Shown here piece by piece: positions 20,387 to 29,621 of a DNA stretch of 64,000 nucleotides. The notes under the pieces were generated by a model that saw only the letters and a program-made list of their open reading frames with translations, searched no databases and was not told the DNA's origin. Source of the stretch: Perlucidibaca aquatica (lineage in GTDB: Bacteria; Pseudomonadota; Gammaproteobacteria; Pseudomonadales; Moraxellaceae). Every line of letters begins with the position of its first letter. The first letter of the stretch is position 1. The translations under genes and the position numbers were made by a program. The stretch is from assembly GCF_001676655.1 (NCBI RefSeq), contig NZ_LZDB01000003.1:1-64000 (forward strand), read 5' to 3'.

Positions 20387-21229
20387 ATGGATTCAGCGCA
20401 GTGGCGAGATCGATGGCAATCCTTATGGCGAGATCCTGCGGGGTCGGTGATCGCCATGCTTGCCCTGACGCTGGTCGCAACCCTAGTGGCTTGGCAGTTG
20501 GGTAAAGTTCTTTGGGTGTTTAGCGCGGGCGCGTCACAGCGCTTGCAGCCCCCTGCGTCAGGGCCGGTGGTGGTCTTGCCGTCACGAATTGAGCCGCAAC
20601 GTATTGCTGGACTGTTTGGTGAGACAGAAAGTGCCCCGGCGGCATCCAGCGAGCAAAGCACCACCTTGCAACTCAGGCTGGACGGGGTTATGACGAATCC
20701 CTCGCGTCAGCTTGCGAGAGCATTTATTGCGGATCGCACAGACAATAAAGTACAAATTTATCGCCCGGGCGATGCCTTGCCGGGTGGTGCAGAGCTGTTG
20801 CGCGTAGAAGAAAGTCTGGTGGTATTAAGCCGTAACGGACAAGAAGAAACACTGCGTTTTGATAAGCCTGGCACACCAGCGCCGGGAGCTAACGCACCGA
20901 ATACCCCAATGCCAAACACCGCTGCACAAACACAAAATGCCTTGGGTGCTGCCGCTAGTCGCTTAGCCAACTCACCGATGGCCGCGTTGCGACAGATGGG
21001 CTTGCGCCGAACGTCGCAGGGATACATCGTGAGCATCACGGCACCCAAAGACATGCTGCAGCGCTTCGGCTTGCAGCCCGGTGATCGCATCGTCAGTGTC
21101 AATAACCAAGCAGTGGGTAAAGACCTTGATGCAGACCAAAAAACCATGAGCCAGTTGCAACAGGCGGGCAGTGCTCGCGTGGAAGTGCAGCGTGGCGCAC
21201 AAACCATCACACTCGAACAGAAATTGTGA
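20387..21229 (+). CDS. gspC: Type II secretion system protein C
   Basis: About 280 residues: a short cytoplasmic N-terminus, one membrane helix (about 20-42), a homology-region domain (about 85-155, LQLRLDGVMTNPSRQLARAFI), a Pro/Ala/Asn-rich linker and a C-terminal PDZ domain (about 195-280, FGLQPGDRIVSVNNQAVG). GspC links the inner-membrane platform to the secretin GspD and helps select substrates. Three ATG codons in a row (20381, 20384, 20387) are possible; the third has the best spacing to AGGA. The stop overlaps the possible GTG start of gspD. Confidence 0.9.
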   Translation: MDSAQWRDRWQSLWRDPAGSVIAMLALTLVATLVAWQLGKVLWVFSAGASQRLQPPASGPVVVLPSRIEPQRIAGLFGETESAPAASSEQSTTLQLRLDGVMTNPSRQLARAFIADRTDNKVQIYRPGDALPGGAELLRVEESLVVLSRNGQEETLRFDKPGTPAPGANAPNTPMPNTAAQTQNALGAAASRLANSPMAALRQMGLRRTSQGYIVSITAPKDMLQRFGLQPGDRIVSVNNQAVGKDLDADQKTMSQLQQAGSARVEVQRGAQTITLEQKL

Positions 21230-24060
21230 GCCTCATGAACATGCCTCCTTTGAAACCCCTCGCACTTAGTCTGTTACTGCTGATGGCCCCCTCCGTGTGG
21301 GCGGAAAAGACGTGGAAAATTAACCTGAAAGATGCCGACATTTCTGCGCTTGTGAATGAAATGGCGGAAATCACCGGTAAGAACTTTGTCGTTGACCCTC
21401 GTGTTAAAGGCAATGTCACGGTTATTTCCAGTCGCGCCATGTCATCGTCGGAGCTGTACGAGCTATTCCAAAGCGTTTTGAGCATTAATGGCTTTGCAGC
21501 GGTACCGAATGGCCCTGTCATTAAAATTCTGCCAGATACCAATGCGCGCCAATCCGGTGTGCGTGTGGATGCTGCGGGCCTGGGTAGCGGTGAAACGTTG
21601 GTGACCCGCGTCATCATGCTTCAGCAAGCGAATGCCAATGAGCTGTTAGCGGCCCTGCGCCCCATGATGCCGCAGTTTGCACACATGGCCTCGGTGCCGG
21701 GTGCCAATGCCTTAATCATTTCGGATCGCGCGAATAATGCCGACGCCATGGAGGCGGTGATTCGTGAGCTGGATAGTGGGCAGCCAGACGATGCGATTGA
21801 AATTATTCCGTTGCGGAATGGTAAAGCCGAAGACCTCATTAATATATTAGAAACGATGGAGGCTGGCGGTGCGGCGGCCGGTCGTGATGGCAAGGCGCCG
21901 GGCAAGGTACGCATTGTGGCCGATGAGCGAACCAATCGCTTGCTGGTGCGCGGCGATAAGGCGTTGCGTGATCGTGTTCGCGCCATGATCCGTAACTTGG
22001 ATGAAGCGCCCGAGCAGAGTGATGAGGTCGTTAAGGTCTTCCGCTTGAAATATGCCAATGCTCGCCAAGTCGCTGAAGTGTTGCGTGGCGTGCTGGCGGA
22101 TGAGAAAGATAAATCCAGTACCACGACGAGTGCCGGAGCGAGTTCGCCATCGAGCGGCACCACCAACCTCAGTAGCAATGGTGATAGCGGCTCAGGTCGC
22201 AGCCAGCCGGGCACAACCACGATTACCGTGGGCTCATCCAGCCTGATTGCCGACGAGTCACAAAACGCCCTTATTGTGCGGGCTAGCCCTCGCCAAATTC
22301 GCCAAATCGAAACCATCTTGGTCGACTTGGACTCGCGCCGTGCGCAGGTGCTAATCCAGGCCGCGATTGTTGAAGTCTCGGGTGATAACGCAGCCCAGCT
22401 CGGCGTGCAGTGGGCCTATGGCTCGCCCACCTCCGGTGTTGGTGTGATTAACTTTAATAACGCAGGCGCGAGTGCCGTTAGTTTGGCCACGGCGGCCGCT
22501 ACCGGGAATTTCGCCAGTGCGGGCATTGGCCAAGGCGCGCTCTTAGGTATTGGCACATCCAGCAAAGACAGTAATGGCGACCGCACCTTCATTGGGGCAT
22601 TGATTCAGGCCCTGAACTCGGTCGCCGACGCTAACTTGCTGTCGACACCCAGTATCATGACCTTGGTCAATCAAGAAGCCAAAATTGTGGTGGGTCAGAA
22701 CGTGCCGTTTATTACCGGCTCGACGGGTACGGCAGGCTCCGGCGTCACCAACCCCTTCACCACCATTCAACGCCAAGATGTGGGTATTACCTTGAAGGTC
22801 ACCCCATCGCTGAGCGAAGGCGGCACCGTGCGCCTAGATGTGGAGCAGGAAGTATCCTCTGTGGTGCCCTCCGTTGATGGCATTCGCTCCTCCGACATCA
22901 TCACCAATAAGCGCTCGATTAAAACCAGCATTTTGGCTGACGACGGTCAGACCATTGTATTGGGCGGCTTAGTTCAGGACGATGTGAAGAAGTCGACCAG
23001 CAAAGTGCCTTTCTTGGGCGACTTGCCGGGCGTGGGCGTGCTGTTCCGTGCCACCAGCGAATCACGGGTAAAACGCAATCTGTTGGTGTTCTTACAGCCC
23101 ACTATTCTTCGTGATGCAGCGTCTGCTGCTGCGCTGACGCAGAAGCAATATGCCTCTGTGCGTCGCGTGGACTTGGGTCTGGATAAGGAAGGTCGTCTGA
23201 CGCGTTTGCCTGCAAATATCCAAGAGATCTATCAGGGCGGCTTGCAGCGGGATGCGCGCAATGCGCCAGTAAAGGCCGCACCTGCGCCAGTGGCGCCAGC
23301 AGCCAATGCGCCTAAAGCCCCAGCGTCAGCGGCTCCAGCGCCTGTAAAGGCGCAAACGCCGGCGCCACAAGCGCGTAACGATGAAAACGCCCCCCAGGTG
23401 TATGCCGCCGATAATGCCGCAGCCATTCAGGCTCAGCCGTTGTCGTTGGCCGACGTGGAGACACAAGCGCTTCGTCCTCAGCCTGCACCTGCCGCCGCGC
23501 CCGCGCCCGCACCTGCACCGCGCCGGGCTGTTCAACCAGCCCCCTCGCAGGCCAGCTATGTGCCGCCATCAACAAATCCTGACCCCAGTGCAAAGCCATT
23601 CAGTGCGGTCTCCGCAGACCCTGTAGCGGCAGCGTATGCACCGTATCAGCCGGTACAGCAAATCGACGCACGACCCGCTGAGAGAGTTGAGCCAGCCAGT
23701 AAGGTGCGCGAAGAGTCTGACTTCAGGCCACAGGCTAAGCCTTTCATGGACGATCAGGATCCCGCCTTGCAAGCGGAGCAAACGCCACCGACTTCGAAAA
23801 AGAAGTCGAAAAAGTCAGAGCCGAAGTCTGCGCCTAGCGATCGCCCTGGGATGCGCAAAATCACCACGGCCAGTGGTGGCGTTTATTACGTGCCGGAAAA
23901 TCCAACATCGACCCCTGAGCCAGGTGCTGCTCAGGCACAGCCTGCCGCAACCACAGCGTCGGGCAGCGAAAAGTCCGGCATGCGTGAGATTCGTACCAGC
24001 AGTGGTGCGGTGTATTACGTACCAGACACCGCGCCAGCTGAGTCCTCCAGCGCGCCTTAA
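21226..24060 (+). CDS. gspD: Type II secretion secretin GspD with long C-terminal tail
   Basis: The outer-membrane secretin of type II secretion, 944 residues from GTG 21226 (overlapping the gspC stop) or 941 from ATG 21235. Visible: a signal peptide ending at SVWA, N0 to N3 ring-building domains to about residue 390, and the secretin core to about 635 (VGQNVPFITGST, DVGITLKVTPSLSEGGTVRL, VLGGLVQDDVKKSTSKVPFL). Known family members are usually 650-760 residues and end soon after the core. Here roughly 270 further residues follow: an Ala/Pro-rich low-complexity stretch, then two copies of a G-M-R-x-I motif ending YYVP at 23848-23895 and 23977-24024. The tail's role is unknown. Confidence 0.93.
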   Translation: MSLMNMPPLKPLALSLLLLMAPSVWAEKTWKINLKDADISALVNEMAEITGKNFVVDPRVKGNVTVISSRAMSSSELYELFQSVLSINGFAAVPNGPVIKILPDTNARQSGVRVDAAGLGSGETLVTRVIMLQQANANELLAALRPMMPQFAHMASVPGANALIISDRANNADAMEAVIRELDSGQPDDAIEIIPLRNGKAEDLINILETMEAGGAAAGRDGKAPGKVRIVADERTNRLLVRGDKALRDRVRAMIRNLDEAPEQSDEVVKVFRLKYANARQVAEVLRGVLADEKDKSSTTTSAGASSPSSGTTNLSSNGDSGSGRSQPGTTTITVGSSSLIADESQNALIVRASPRQIRQIETILVDLDSRRAQVLIQAAIVEVSGDNAAQLGVQWAYGSPTSGVGVINFNNAGASAVSLATAAATGNFASAGIGQGALLGIGTSSKDSNGDRTFIGALIQALNSVADANLLSTPSIMTLVNQEAKIVVGQNVPFITGSTGTAGSGVTNPFTTIQRQDVGITLKVTPSLSEGGTVRLDVEQEVSSVVPSVDGIRSSDIITNKRSIKTSILADDGQTIVLGGLVQDDVKKSTSKVPFLGDLPGVGVLFRATSESRVKRNLLVFLQPTILRDAASAAALTQKQYASVRRVDLGLDKEGRLTRLPANIQEIYQGGLQRDARNAPVKAAPAPVAPAANAPKAPASAAPAPVKAQTPAPQARNDENAPQVYAADNAAAIQAQPLSLADVETQALRPQPAPAAAPAPAPAPRRAVQPAPSQASYVPPSTNPDPSAKPFSAVSADPVAAAYAPYQPVQQIDARPAERVEPASKVREESDFRPQAKPFMDDQDPALQAEQTPPTSKKKSKKSEPKSAPSDRPGMRKITTASGGVYYVPENPTSTPEPGAAQAQPAATTASGSEKSGMREIRTSSGAVYYVPDTAPAESSSAP

Positions 24061-25361
24061 GGCGTGGGTAATACGGTGTGCAGTAATGGCCTGAGTGCCA
24101 ACTGCGCACCGAGTTGCCTTAAGTTCCAGTAGTGTCCGCCCAAGGCACGATTGACCATCACGGTTTCTGGTACGGGTTGAAAGGCCCGCCAATGTGGCAG
24201 TGACTCGCGACTCAACGCAATCACCCGTTCAGCCAGGGGGAAGCGGCCAAAGTCGGTGGGCTCCTCGCTAAAACTCTCCTGCATCAAGTCCAGCCACGGT
24301 CTATAAAACGACGCTGCTAGCGCCGGCGTATGTTCCGTTTGGCGTGCGCCCAACGCAATTAAGCCGTGCTCAATGGCGGCGCTATCGCCCGCGAGAGCAG
24401 CACGAGTCATGTTGGCGTAGCAACGCAAAATATGCGGCGAGACTTTTTTGATGCAGCCGAAATCGTAAATCACCAGTGAGCCATCCAGCCTTGCGGCGAA
24501 GTTGCCCGGATGGGGGTCACAGTGAATTTCGCCAAACTGATAGAGCTGACGACCTAGGGCCTGAAACAGCGTTGCCGCGATTTGATTGCGTAAGTTCTGG
24601 TCGTAGCGCTCATCGAGCTGGCCTAGGCTATCGCCTGGTTCGAAGCTCAGGGTGAGTACGCGGGTATTGCTCAGCTCGGTCAGTACGGCGGGAATCACAA
24701 TGCGCGGATTGTCCGCGTGATAGTGCCGAAAACGCTCAATAGCGGCGGCCTCAATGCGGTAATCCAGCTCAGCTTTTAGGCTCTGCTCAATTTCACGGAA
24801 GAGGGCGTCGAGAATGTCATTTTTAACGGGAAGCACTCGCGCTATTTTGAGTGCAACTTTTAGCTGCTTGAGATCGGCCGCAACAGCGGCATCCACGCCG
24901 GGATACTGCACTTTCAGCACGACTTCTCGGCCATTGTGTAGGCGGGCGCGATGCACTTGCGCGAGCGATGCACTGGCAATGGGCTGTTGCTCAATGTCGA
25001 GGAAATGACGGTTGAGGTCCGGGCCAAAGGCCTCTTGCAGGCGGGGCAGTATCGCGCTGAACGGTTGTGCTGGCGCATCGTTTTGTAAGCGCGTGAGCGC
25101 ATCCACCAGCTCGGCAGGCAGAAGGTCGCGGTATTGCGAGACCACTTGCCCGACCTTCATCACCGCGCCTTTCATTTCGCCCAGCGTGGCCGCGATCTCC
25201 GTGCCGATGCGCGTGTACAACGCGGCATCTTGGGCGTTGCGTACGCTGCCATCTTGCCAAAGCCGCTGCCAGCGATCTCGGGCGGCGTGGCCGCTAATGC
25301 GAGCGGTCATGCCGGCCAGTTTGAGCAGGCGTTTCGTGGTCGGGCGCGGTGTGTCGGTCAT
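24057..25361 (-). CDS. ABC1/UbiB-family (ADCK-like) atypical kinase
   Basis: A 434-residue protein of the ABC1/AarF/UbiB kinase-like family. The diagnostic KxGQ motif is present (MKVGQVVS near residue 68), followed by the alanine-rich nucleotide loop (IASASLAQVHRARL), the catalytic-type HCDPHPGNF and the metal-binding DFG-like YDFGCIKK. Relatives (UbiB, COQ8) support ubiquinone biosynthesis or lipid handling through ATP hydrolysis. It lacks the C-terminal membrane helices of E. coli UbiB and no ubiE/ubiJ is nearby, so a ubiquinone role is unproven. The stop overlaps that of gspD (convergent, four bases). A second paralogue lies at 56746-58053. Confidence 0.85.
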   Translation of the reverse strand: MTDTPRPTTKRLLKLAGMTARISGHAARDRWQRLWQDGSVRNAQDAALYTRIGTEIAATLGEMKGAVMKVGQVVSQYRDLLPAELVDALTRLQNDAPAQPFSAILPRLQEAFGPDLNRHFLDIEQQPIASASLAQVHRARLHNGREVVLKVQYPGVDAAVAADLKQLKVALKIARVLPVKNDILDALFREIEQSLKAELDYRIEAAAIERFRHYHADNPRIVIPAVLTELSNTRVLTLSFEPGDSLGQLDERYDQNLRNQIAATLFQALGRQLYQFGEIHCDPHPGNFAARLDGSLVIYDFGCIKKVSPHILRCYANMTRAALAGDSAAIEHGLIALGARQTEHTPALAASFYRPWLDLMQESFSEEPTDFGRFPLAERVIALSRESLPHWRAFQPVPETVMVNRALGGHYWNLRQLGAQLALRPLLHTVLPTP

Positions 25362-25367
25362 AAAGCC

Positions 25368-25970
25368 TCAGCAGATGCGGGCATACTCCGCAAAGTCGGG
25401 TCGGGGTGCGCGGGGGTGTAAGCGCGAGTGGTCACCATACCCGAGATTAATCAGTAAATTGGATTTGACAGACGTGTCTTTGAAAAAAGTTGCATCTACG
25501 CCTGCGGCATCAAATCCGGACATGGGGCCTACATCCAATCCTAATGACCGCGCAGCCAGCATGAAATAGGCGGCTTGTAAGCTGCTATTGCGCAGTGCAG
25601 TTTCCGCGATCAGCGCGTCATTTCCCGCGTACCAACTCCGGGCGTCGGCAAAGGGAAAGAGGCGGGGTAAATGCTCTGGGAAGTCATAGTCCATGCCGAC
25701 GATCACGGTGACAGGTGCTGCCAAGGTCTGCTCAATATTGCCCGGCGCTAAGTGCGGTTTTAGCTGGGCTTTGGCTGCTTCGCTTTGCACGAAGACAAAG
25801 CGTGCGGGCAGGGCATTAGCCGCTGTTGGGCCTTGAATAGCCAGGGCATACAGCGCATTTAGCGTGTCTGCGCTCACAGGCGTATTGAGCCAGTGATGAT
25901 GGGTGCGAGCCTCACGGAAAAGTTGGTCAAGGCTAGCGTTCGATAGGGCGGATAATGTCGTCATGGTCAT
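25368..25970 (-). CDS. RutE/HadB-like nitroreductase-family protein
   Basis: A 200-residue FMN-dependent nitroreductase-family protein closely resembling E. coli RutE (malonic semialdehyde reductase of uracil breakdown) in [37 protein letters not shown] and the [17 protein letters not shown] segment. No other rut genes are nearby, so the substrate may be another reactive carbonyl or a nitro compound. The start at 25970 lies just after the pirin stop, implying translational coupling; ATG 25964 is an alternative. The protein is cytosolic. Confidence 0.85.
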   Translation of the reverse strand: MTMTTLSALSNASLDQLFREARTHHHWLNTPVSADTLNALYALAIQGPTAANALPARFVFVQSEAAKAQLKPHLAPGNIEQTLAAPVTVIVGMDYDFPEHLPRLFPFADARSWYAGNDALIAETALRNSSLQAAYFMLAARSLGLDVGPMSGFDAAGVDATFFKDTSVKSNLLINLGYGDHSRLHPRAPRPDFAEYARIC

Positions 25971-25971
25971 C

Positions 25972-26661
25972 TCACGGTAGATCAAAGTAGAGGAATTCGC
26001 TGTCGTCTTCGGCCTGCAACGTCAGTTCAGTTTCATCGTGTATGGCGGCGCCATCACCGGCCATGAGCAGTTGCCCATTCACGCGTATACGGCCGGAGAT
26101 GAGCTGAAGCCAGGCCTTGCGACCTTCATGAAGCGCTTGGCTCAGCTGCTCATGGGTAGACAGGATGCCGCGATAAATGCGGGCATCTTGGCGTATGGGT
26201 AGCGCCTCAGGAGCTTCGCCATCTGGGGCGACAATACAGGTCAGTCCTGATGTGCGCTCGAAGCTTTTTTGCGCATAGCGAGGAGCCAGGTCGCGGACAT
26301 TCGGCTGCAGCCATATTTGCAGTAGCTCCACTGGCACATCGCCGCGATTCATTTCACTGTGCTCAATGCCGGTACCGGCGCTCATGAGTTGAAACTCGCC
26401 AGCGGTGATGTCGGCAATGTTGCCTAGGGTGTCGCGATGACTCAGTGTGCCGCTGAGAACATAGGTCAGAATTTCCATGTTGTCATGGCCATGCTGACCA
26501 AAGCCTGATTTGGCACGAACGATATCCTGGTTAATCACGCGCAGGACAGAGTGGCCCATGTGCTTGGCGTCGTAATACCCAGAAAATGAAAAGCTATAGC
26601 GCGCCTGAAGCCAGCCAAACTGGCCTTGGCCGCGCTCATCGCTAGGGCGACGTGTGATCAT
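25972..26661 (-). CDS. Pirin family protein (YhhW-like)
   Basis: A 229-residue bicupin of the pirin family, close in pattern to E. coli YhhW, a quercetin 2,3-dioxygenase in vitro. The N-terminal cupin carries the metal site [15 protein letters not shown] and [11 protein letters not shown] (about residues 57-63 and 99-103). True substrate is unknown. It forms a two-gene operon with the downstream nitroreductase. Its Shine-Dalgarno GGAGG lies inside a hairpin in the leader, annotated separately. Confidence 0.87.
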   Translation of the reverse strand: MITRRPSDERGQGQFGWLQARYSFSFSGYYDAKHMGHSVLRVINQDIVRAKSGFGQHGHDNMEILTYVLSGTLSHRDTLGNIADITAGEFQLMSAGTGIEHSEMNRGDVPVELLQIWLQPNVRDLAPRYAQKSFERTSGLTCIVAPDGEAPEALPIRQDARIYRGILSTHEQLSQALHEGRKAWLQLISGRIRVNGQLLMAGDGAAIHDETELTLQAEDDSEFLYFDLP

Positions 26662-26664
26662 GAC

Positions 26665-26689
26665 GACCTCCGGTTGGGTGTAGGAGGTC
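26665..26689 (-). promoter_or_regulatory. Hairpin covering the pirin ribosome binding site
   Basis: In the mRNA, GACCUCC (plus-strand 26689-26683) can pair with GGAGGUC (26671-26665) over an 11-base loop. The second arm contains the GGAGG Shine-Dalgarno, five bases before the ATG at 26661. A perfect 7-bp stem over the ribosome site suggests translational control (temperature, ligand or small RNA) of the pirin-nitroreductase pair. The pairing is seen; regulation is inferred. Confidence 0.5.
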
Positions 26690-26768
26690 AGCTTAGTGGT
26701 CTGAGTGTTTCGTTTAAAGCCTCAATTAGACAACACATTGTTGCCAAAAATGATGCTAATGGGTCGGT

Positions 26769-27350
26769 TTAGCGGGCGTGCTCAGCCACGCACCGGTGGA
26801 CAGCATCGGCTAATTGATCTGCGGCAAGGATGACCGCACTGGCCCAGTCGTTGGCCGCTTGACCGTCGGCACCATCGGTAATGAATTTGAGGCAGACAAA
26901 ACGCTGTTGCTGCTGATGGCAGACTTTCGCCAGCGCATACGCCTCCATGTCGATGGTGTCGAGCGTGAGCTGTGGGTGAGCGGCCGTCACGAAGCTATCA
27001 CCGGTGTAGCAGGTAACCTGTTGGAAGTCGGAGACCGGTAAGCCATTGCTCAGCACAATGGGGGCTTCGAAAGGGGTTTCGCCTAACGCGAAGCCCATGG
27101 CGGTGGCATCCATATCGCGCTGATGAAACTGAGTGGCTACAACCACTTGGCCCGCTGTTAGGGTGTGTGAACCTGCGGAGCCAGCGTTAATGACTAGGCT
27201 AGGCGTGTCGCCCTGCGCCAGTCGCTGCATGAGGGCAATGGCGGCATTCACCTTGCCCACGCCGGTATAGAGAATCTCAAAGCCCAGACTATCCAAACGG
27301 TTGTTAGCGTTTTCTTGCGCTAGGGCCAGTACCAAAAGCGGCTTGCTCAT
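26769..27350 (-). CDS. MTA/SAH nucleosidase-like phosphorylase-superfamily protein
   Basis: A 193-residue member of the nucleoside phosphorylase/nucleosidase superfamily. It shows YTGVGKVNAAIAL, NAGSAGS, the purine-site IDMEAYALAKVC and ITDGADGQAANDW, matching the catalytic pattern of 5'-methylthioadenosine/S-adenosylhomocysteine nucleosidase. It is about 40 residues shorter than E. coli Pfs/MtnN, so substrate preference may differ (futalosine or another nucleoside). It lies ten bases after apt. An enzyme releasing adenine beside adenine phosphoribosyltransferase makes sense as purine salvage, but that is inference. Confidence 0.75.
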   Translation of the reverse strand: MSKPLLVLALAQENANNRLDSLGFEILYTGVGKVNAAIALMQRLAQGDTPSLVINAGSAGSHTLTAGQVVVATQFHQRDMDATAMGFALGETPFEAPIVLSNGLPVSDFQQVTCYTGDSFVTAAHPQLTLDTIDMEAYALAKVCHQQQQRFVCLKFITDGADGQAANDWASAVILAADQLADAVHRCVAEHAR

Positions 27351-27360
27351 GCGGTTTGTC

Positions 27361-27894
27361 TCAATAAGTCCACAAAGATAAAGGGGCGTTGCCTTGGCAT
27401 TGATAGTTGTTCAGCGCGGCTAGGTTGATCAATACCACAGCGCCACTAATGTCATGCCCAGCTTGAAGGCAAAGTGCTTCTGTGGCGCCTAAGGTGCCGC
27501 CGGTGGCTAACACATCGTCGATTAGCAGCACGCGGCGTGGACTCACGGTGGCATTCATTTCCAGCGTGTCTTCCCCATACTCCAGTGCATAGCGCTGACG
27601 GAACACGGGAGGAGGTAGCTTTCCGGGTTTGCGAACCATAATCACGCCCTTACCCAGCGCCTGAGCCAGACCGGCGGCGAGCAAAAAACCGCGAGATTCA
27701 ATACCCACTAAAGCATCAATGCCATTCCATTGTTCCGGAGTGAGCAGTGCTTGCAGCGCTTGCACCGTAGCGCTGAAGTGTTCGGCTAGGAGCGGTGACA
27801 TGTCACGAAACAGAATGCCGGGCTGAGGAAAGTCCGGCACTAGGGTGATCGCCGATTCAAGCTCGGCCAAGGACATTGGGGCGGCGCAATTCAT
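27361..27894 (-). CDS. apt: Adenine phosphoribosyltransferase
   Basis: A 177-residue type I phosphoribosyltransferase that makes AMP from adenine and PRPP. Visible: PDFPQPGILFRDMSPLL, GIESRGFLLAAGLA, MVRKPGKLP and the PRPP-binding VLLIDDVLATGGTL at about 122-135. ATG 27894 has GGAG seven bases upstream; ATG 27876 is a possible later start. It sits between purK and the nucleosidase in one operon. Confidence 0.93.
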   Translation of the reverse strand: MNCAAPMSLAELESAITLVPDFPQPGILFRDMSPLLAEHFSATVQALQALLTPEQWNGIDALVGIESRGFLLAAGLAQALGKGVIMVRKPGKLPPPVFRQRYALEYGEDTLEMNATVSPRRVLLIDDVLATGGTLGATEALCLQAGHDISGAVVLINLAALNNYQCQGNAPLSLWTY

Positions 27895-27915
27895 TCAGGG
27901 GCTCCGCGCCAAGGC

Positions 27916-29040
27916 TTAGCGCGATAAGTTTAATGCCATGGGGTTGGGCAGCACTTCAGCCAATCGGCTCATGCGCATTTCAAGCTCTGGATACGAGTCG
28001 GCGGTGACGGTGATATGGCCTAGCTTCCGACCGTCGCGCTCACTTTTGCCATACAGGTGCAAGTGGGCATCGGTGACATTCAGCACATCATGGGCACTGG
28101 GGTGCTTGCCGATGATGTTGATCATGGCGCTGGGCTTTTCCGCACGGGTCGAGCCCAAAGGTAGGCCGGCCACGGCACGCACATGGTTTTCGAATTGCGA
28201 GCTGTGTGCGCCTTCAATGCTCCAGTGACCGGAGTTGTGCACACGTGGCGCAGTCTCGTTAGCCATCAAGCCGTGACGTGTTTCAAACAACTCCAGCGTG
28301 AGCACACCAACATGGCCGAGCTCGCGCAAAATCGACGAGATATAGCGCTCAGCGGTGAGCTGCGTATTTTCATCGAGATGGGGCGCGGGCACGATGGAGT
28401 GGCTGAGGATGCCGCCATGGTGATGGTTCTCTGCCAACGGATAAAATAGCGTAGCGCCGTCTTGGCCGCGCACGGCAATGATCGAGAGCTCACGCTTGAA
28501 CTGAATAAACTCTTCGGCGATTAGCGGGACATGAGCGCCCAGTTTTTGCCAGCACGCAGAGATTTGCGTGGCATCACGCAGTAGGAACTGACCTTTGCCG
28601 TCATAACCTTCAGTGACGGTTTTCACCACGAGGGGTAGGCCCAGTGCGGCGACCGCATCGTTCAAGTCCGATTCAGCACGAATTTCGTGGTAGCGCGCCG
28701 AAGGAATATTTAACGCAGAAAACAGCTGTTTCTCGTTGAGACGATTTTGCGACACCGCCAAGGACTTCACCCCGGGATAAACCGGCTTGCTTTTGGCGAT
28801 GGCCTCGACCCAGCCCGTGGGAATATTTTCAAACTCGTAGGTGAAGACATCGGCGCTATCAATAAACGCTTGCAGGCTGGCTTCGCTATAGGTGTCATCG
28901 CCAAAGCGTGGGCCTAATGCCGCAGAGGGGCAATCCACGGCTTTGTCGAAGAAGGCAAATGACAAGTTTAGCGGGTAGCCCGCCAACGCCATCATGCGAC
29001 CAAGCTGGCCGCCGCCAAGTACACCAATGCGCAGACTCAT
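27916..29040 (-). CDS. purK: N5-carboxyaminoimidazole ribonucleotide synthase
   Basis: A 374-residue ATP-grasp enzyme that carboxylates AIR with bicarbonate and ATP to N5-CAIR, the substrate of PurE. Visible: GVLGGGQLGRMMALAGYPL at the N-terminus, VKTVTEGYDGKGQ in the ATP-grasp fold, and ETAPRVHNSGHWSIEG near residue 268. Only 15 bases separate it from purE. Confidence 0.97.
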   Translation of the reverse strand: MSLRIGVLGGGQLGRMMALAGYPLNLSFAFFDKAVDCPSAALGPRFGDDTYSEASLQAFIDSADVFTYEFENIPTGWVEAIAKSKPVYPGVKSLAVSQNRLNEKQLFSALNIPSARYHEIRAESDLNDAVAALGLPLVVKTVTEGYDGKGQFLLRDATQISACWQKLGAHVPLIAEEFIQFKRELSIIAVRGQDGATLFYPLAENHHHGGILSHSIVPAPHLDENTQLTAERYISSILRELGHVGVLTLELFETRHGLMANETAPRVHNSGHWSIEGAHSSQFENHVRAVAGLPLGSTRAEKPSAMINIIGKHPSAHDVLNVTDAHLHLYGKSERDGRKLGHITVTADSYPELEMRMSRLAEVLPNPMALNLSR

Positions 29041-29055
29041 GTCCGATTCCTCAAG

Positions 29056-29577
29056 TTATACGCCGGTCACGCCCGGAATAGGGTTGGCCAATACCGTGTC
29101 TGTCTGACGCGCACGGAAGGCTTCAATGGCTAGACGCAGCTTGGGATTATTCAGCGCCAAAATCTGTGTTGCCAACAGGGCCGCATTGATGGCGCCGGCT
29201 TTACCAATGGCGAGTGTGCCAACCGGAACACCACCTGGCATCTGAACAATCGATAACAAGGAGTCCAGGCCGTTCAGCGCTTGCGATTGCACTGGCACAC
29301 CGAGCACGGGCAGTGACGTTTTGGCCGCGCACATGCCGGGCAAATGCGCTGCGCCGCCGGCCCCGGCGATGATGACCTGAATGCCACGGCCCATGGCTGC
29401 ATCGGCGTAGGCAAAGAGCTTGTCGGGGGTGCGATGGGCGGAAACGACTTCGGCTTCGAACGCCACGCCTAAATCCCGCAAGGTATTGGCGGCATGTTCC
29501 ATGGTGGCCCAATCGGATTGGGAGCCCATGATGATGCCAACGAGAGGCTGTTCACAGTTGTCGCGAGATGTGCTCAT
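29056..29577 (-). CDS. purE: N5-carboxyaminoimidazole ribonucleotide mutase
   Basis: A 173-residue class I PurE that converts N5-CAIR to CAIR in purine synthesis. Visible: [25 protein letters not shown] and [19 protein letters not shown] with the catalytic serine/histidine region. ATG 29577 is chosen because it gives the family length; a longer in-frame reading overlaps an upstream small gene and has no family match. Confidence 0.97.
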   Translation of the reverse strand: MSTSRDNCEQPLVGIIMGSQSDWATMEHAANTLRDLGVAFEAEVVSAHRTPDKLFAYADAAMGRGIQVIIAGAGGAAHLPGMCAAKTSLPVLGVPVQSQALNGLDSLLSIVQMPGGVPVGTLAIGKAGAINAALLATQILALNNPKLRLAIEAFRARQTDTVLANPIPGVTGV

Positions 29578-29621
29578 GGTGTCCGTGCCGAGTGGGTGGA
29601 AAACCGCGCATTTTCCAATAA

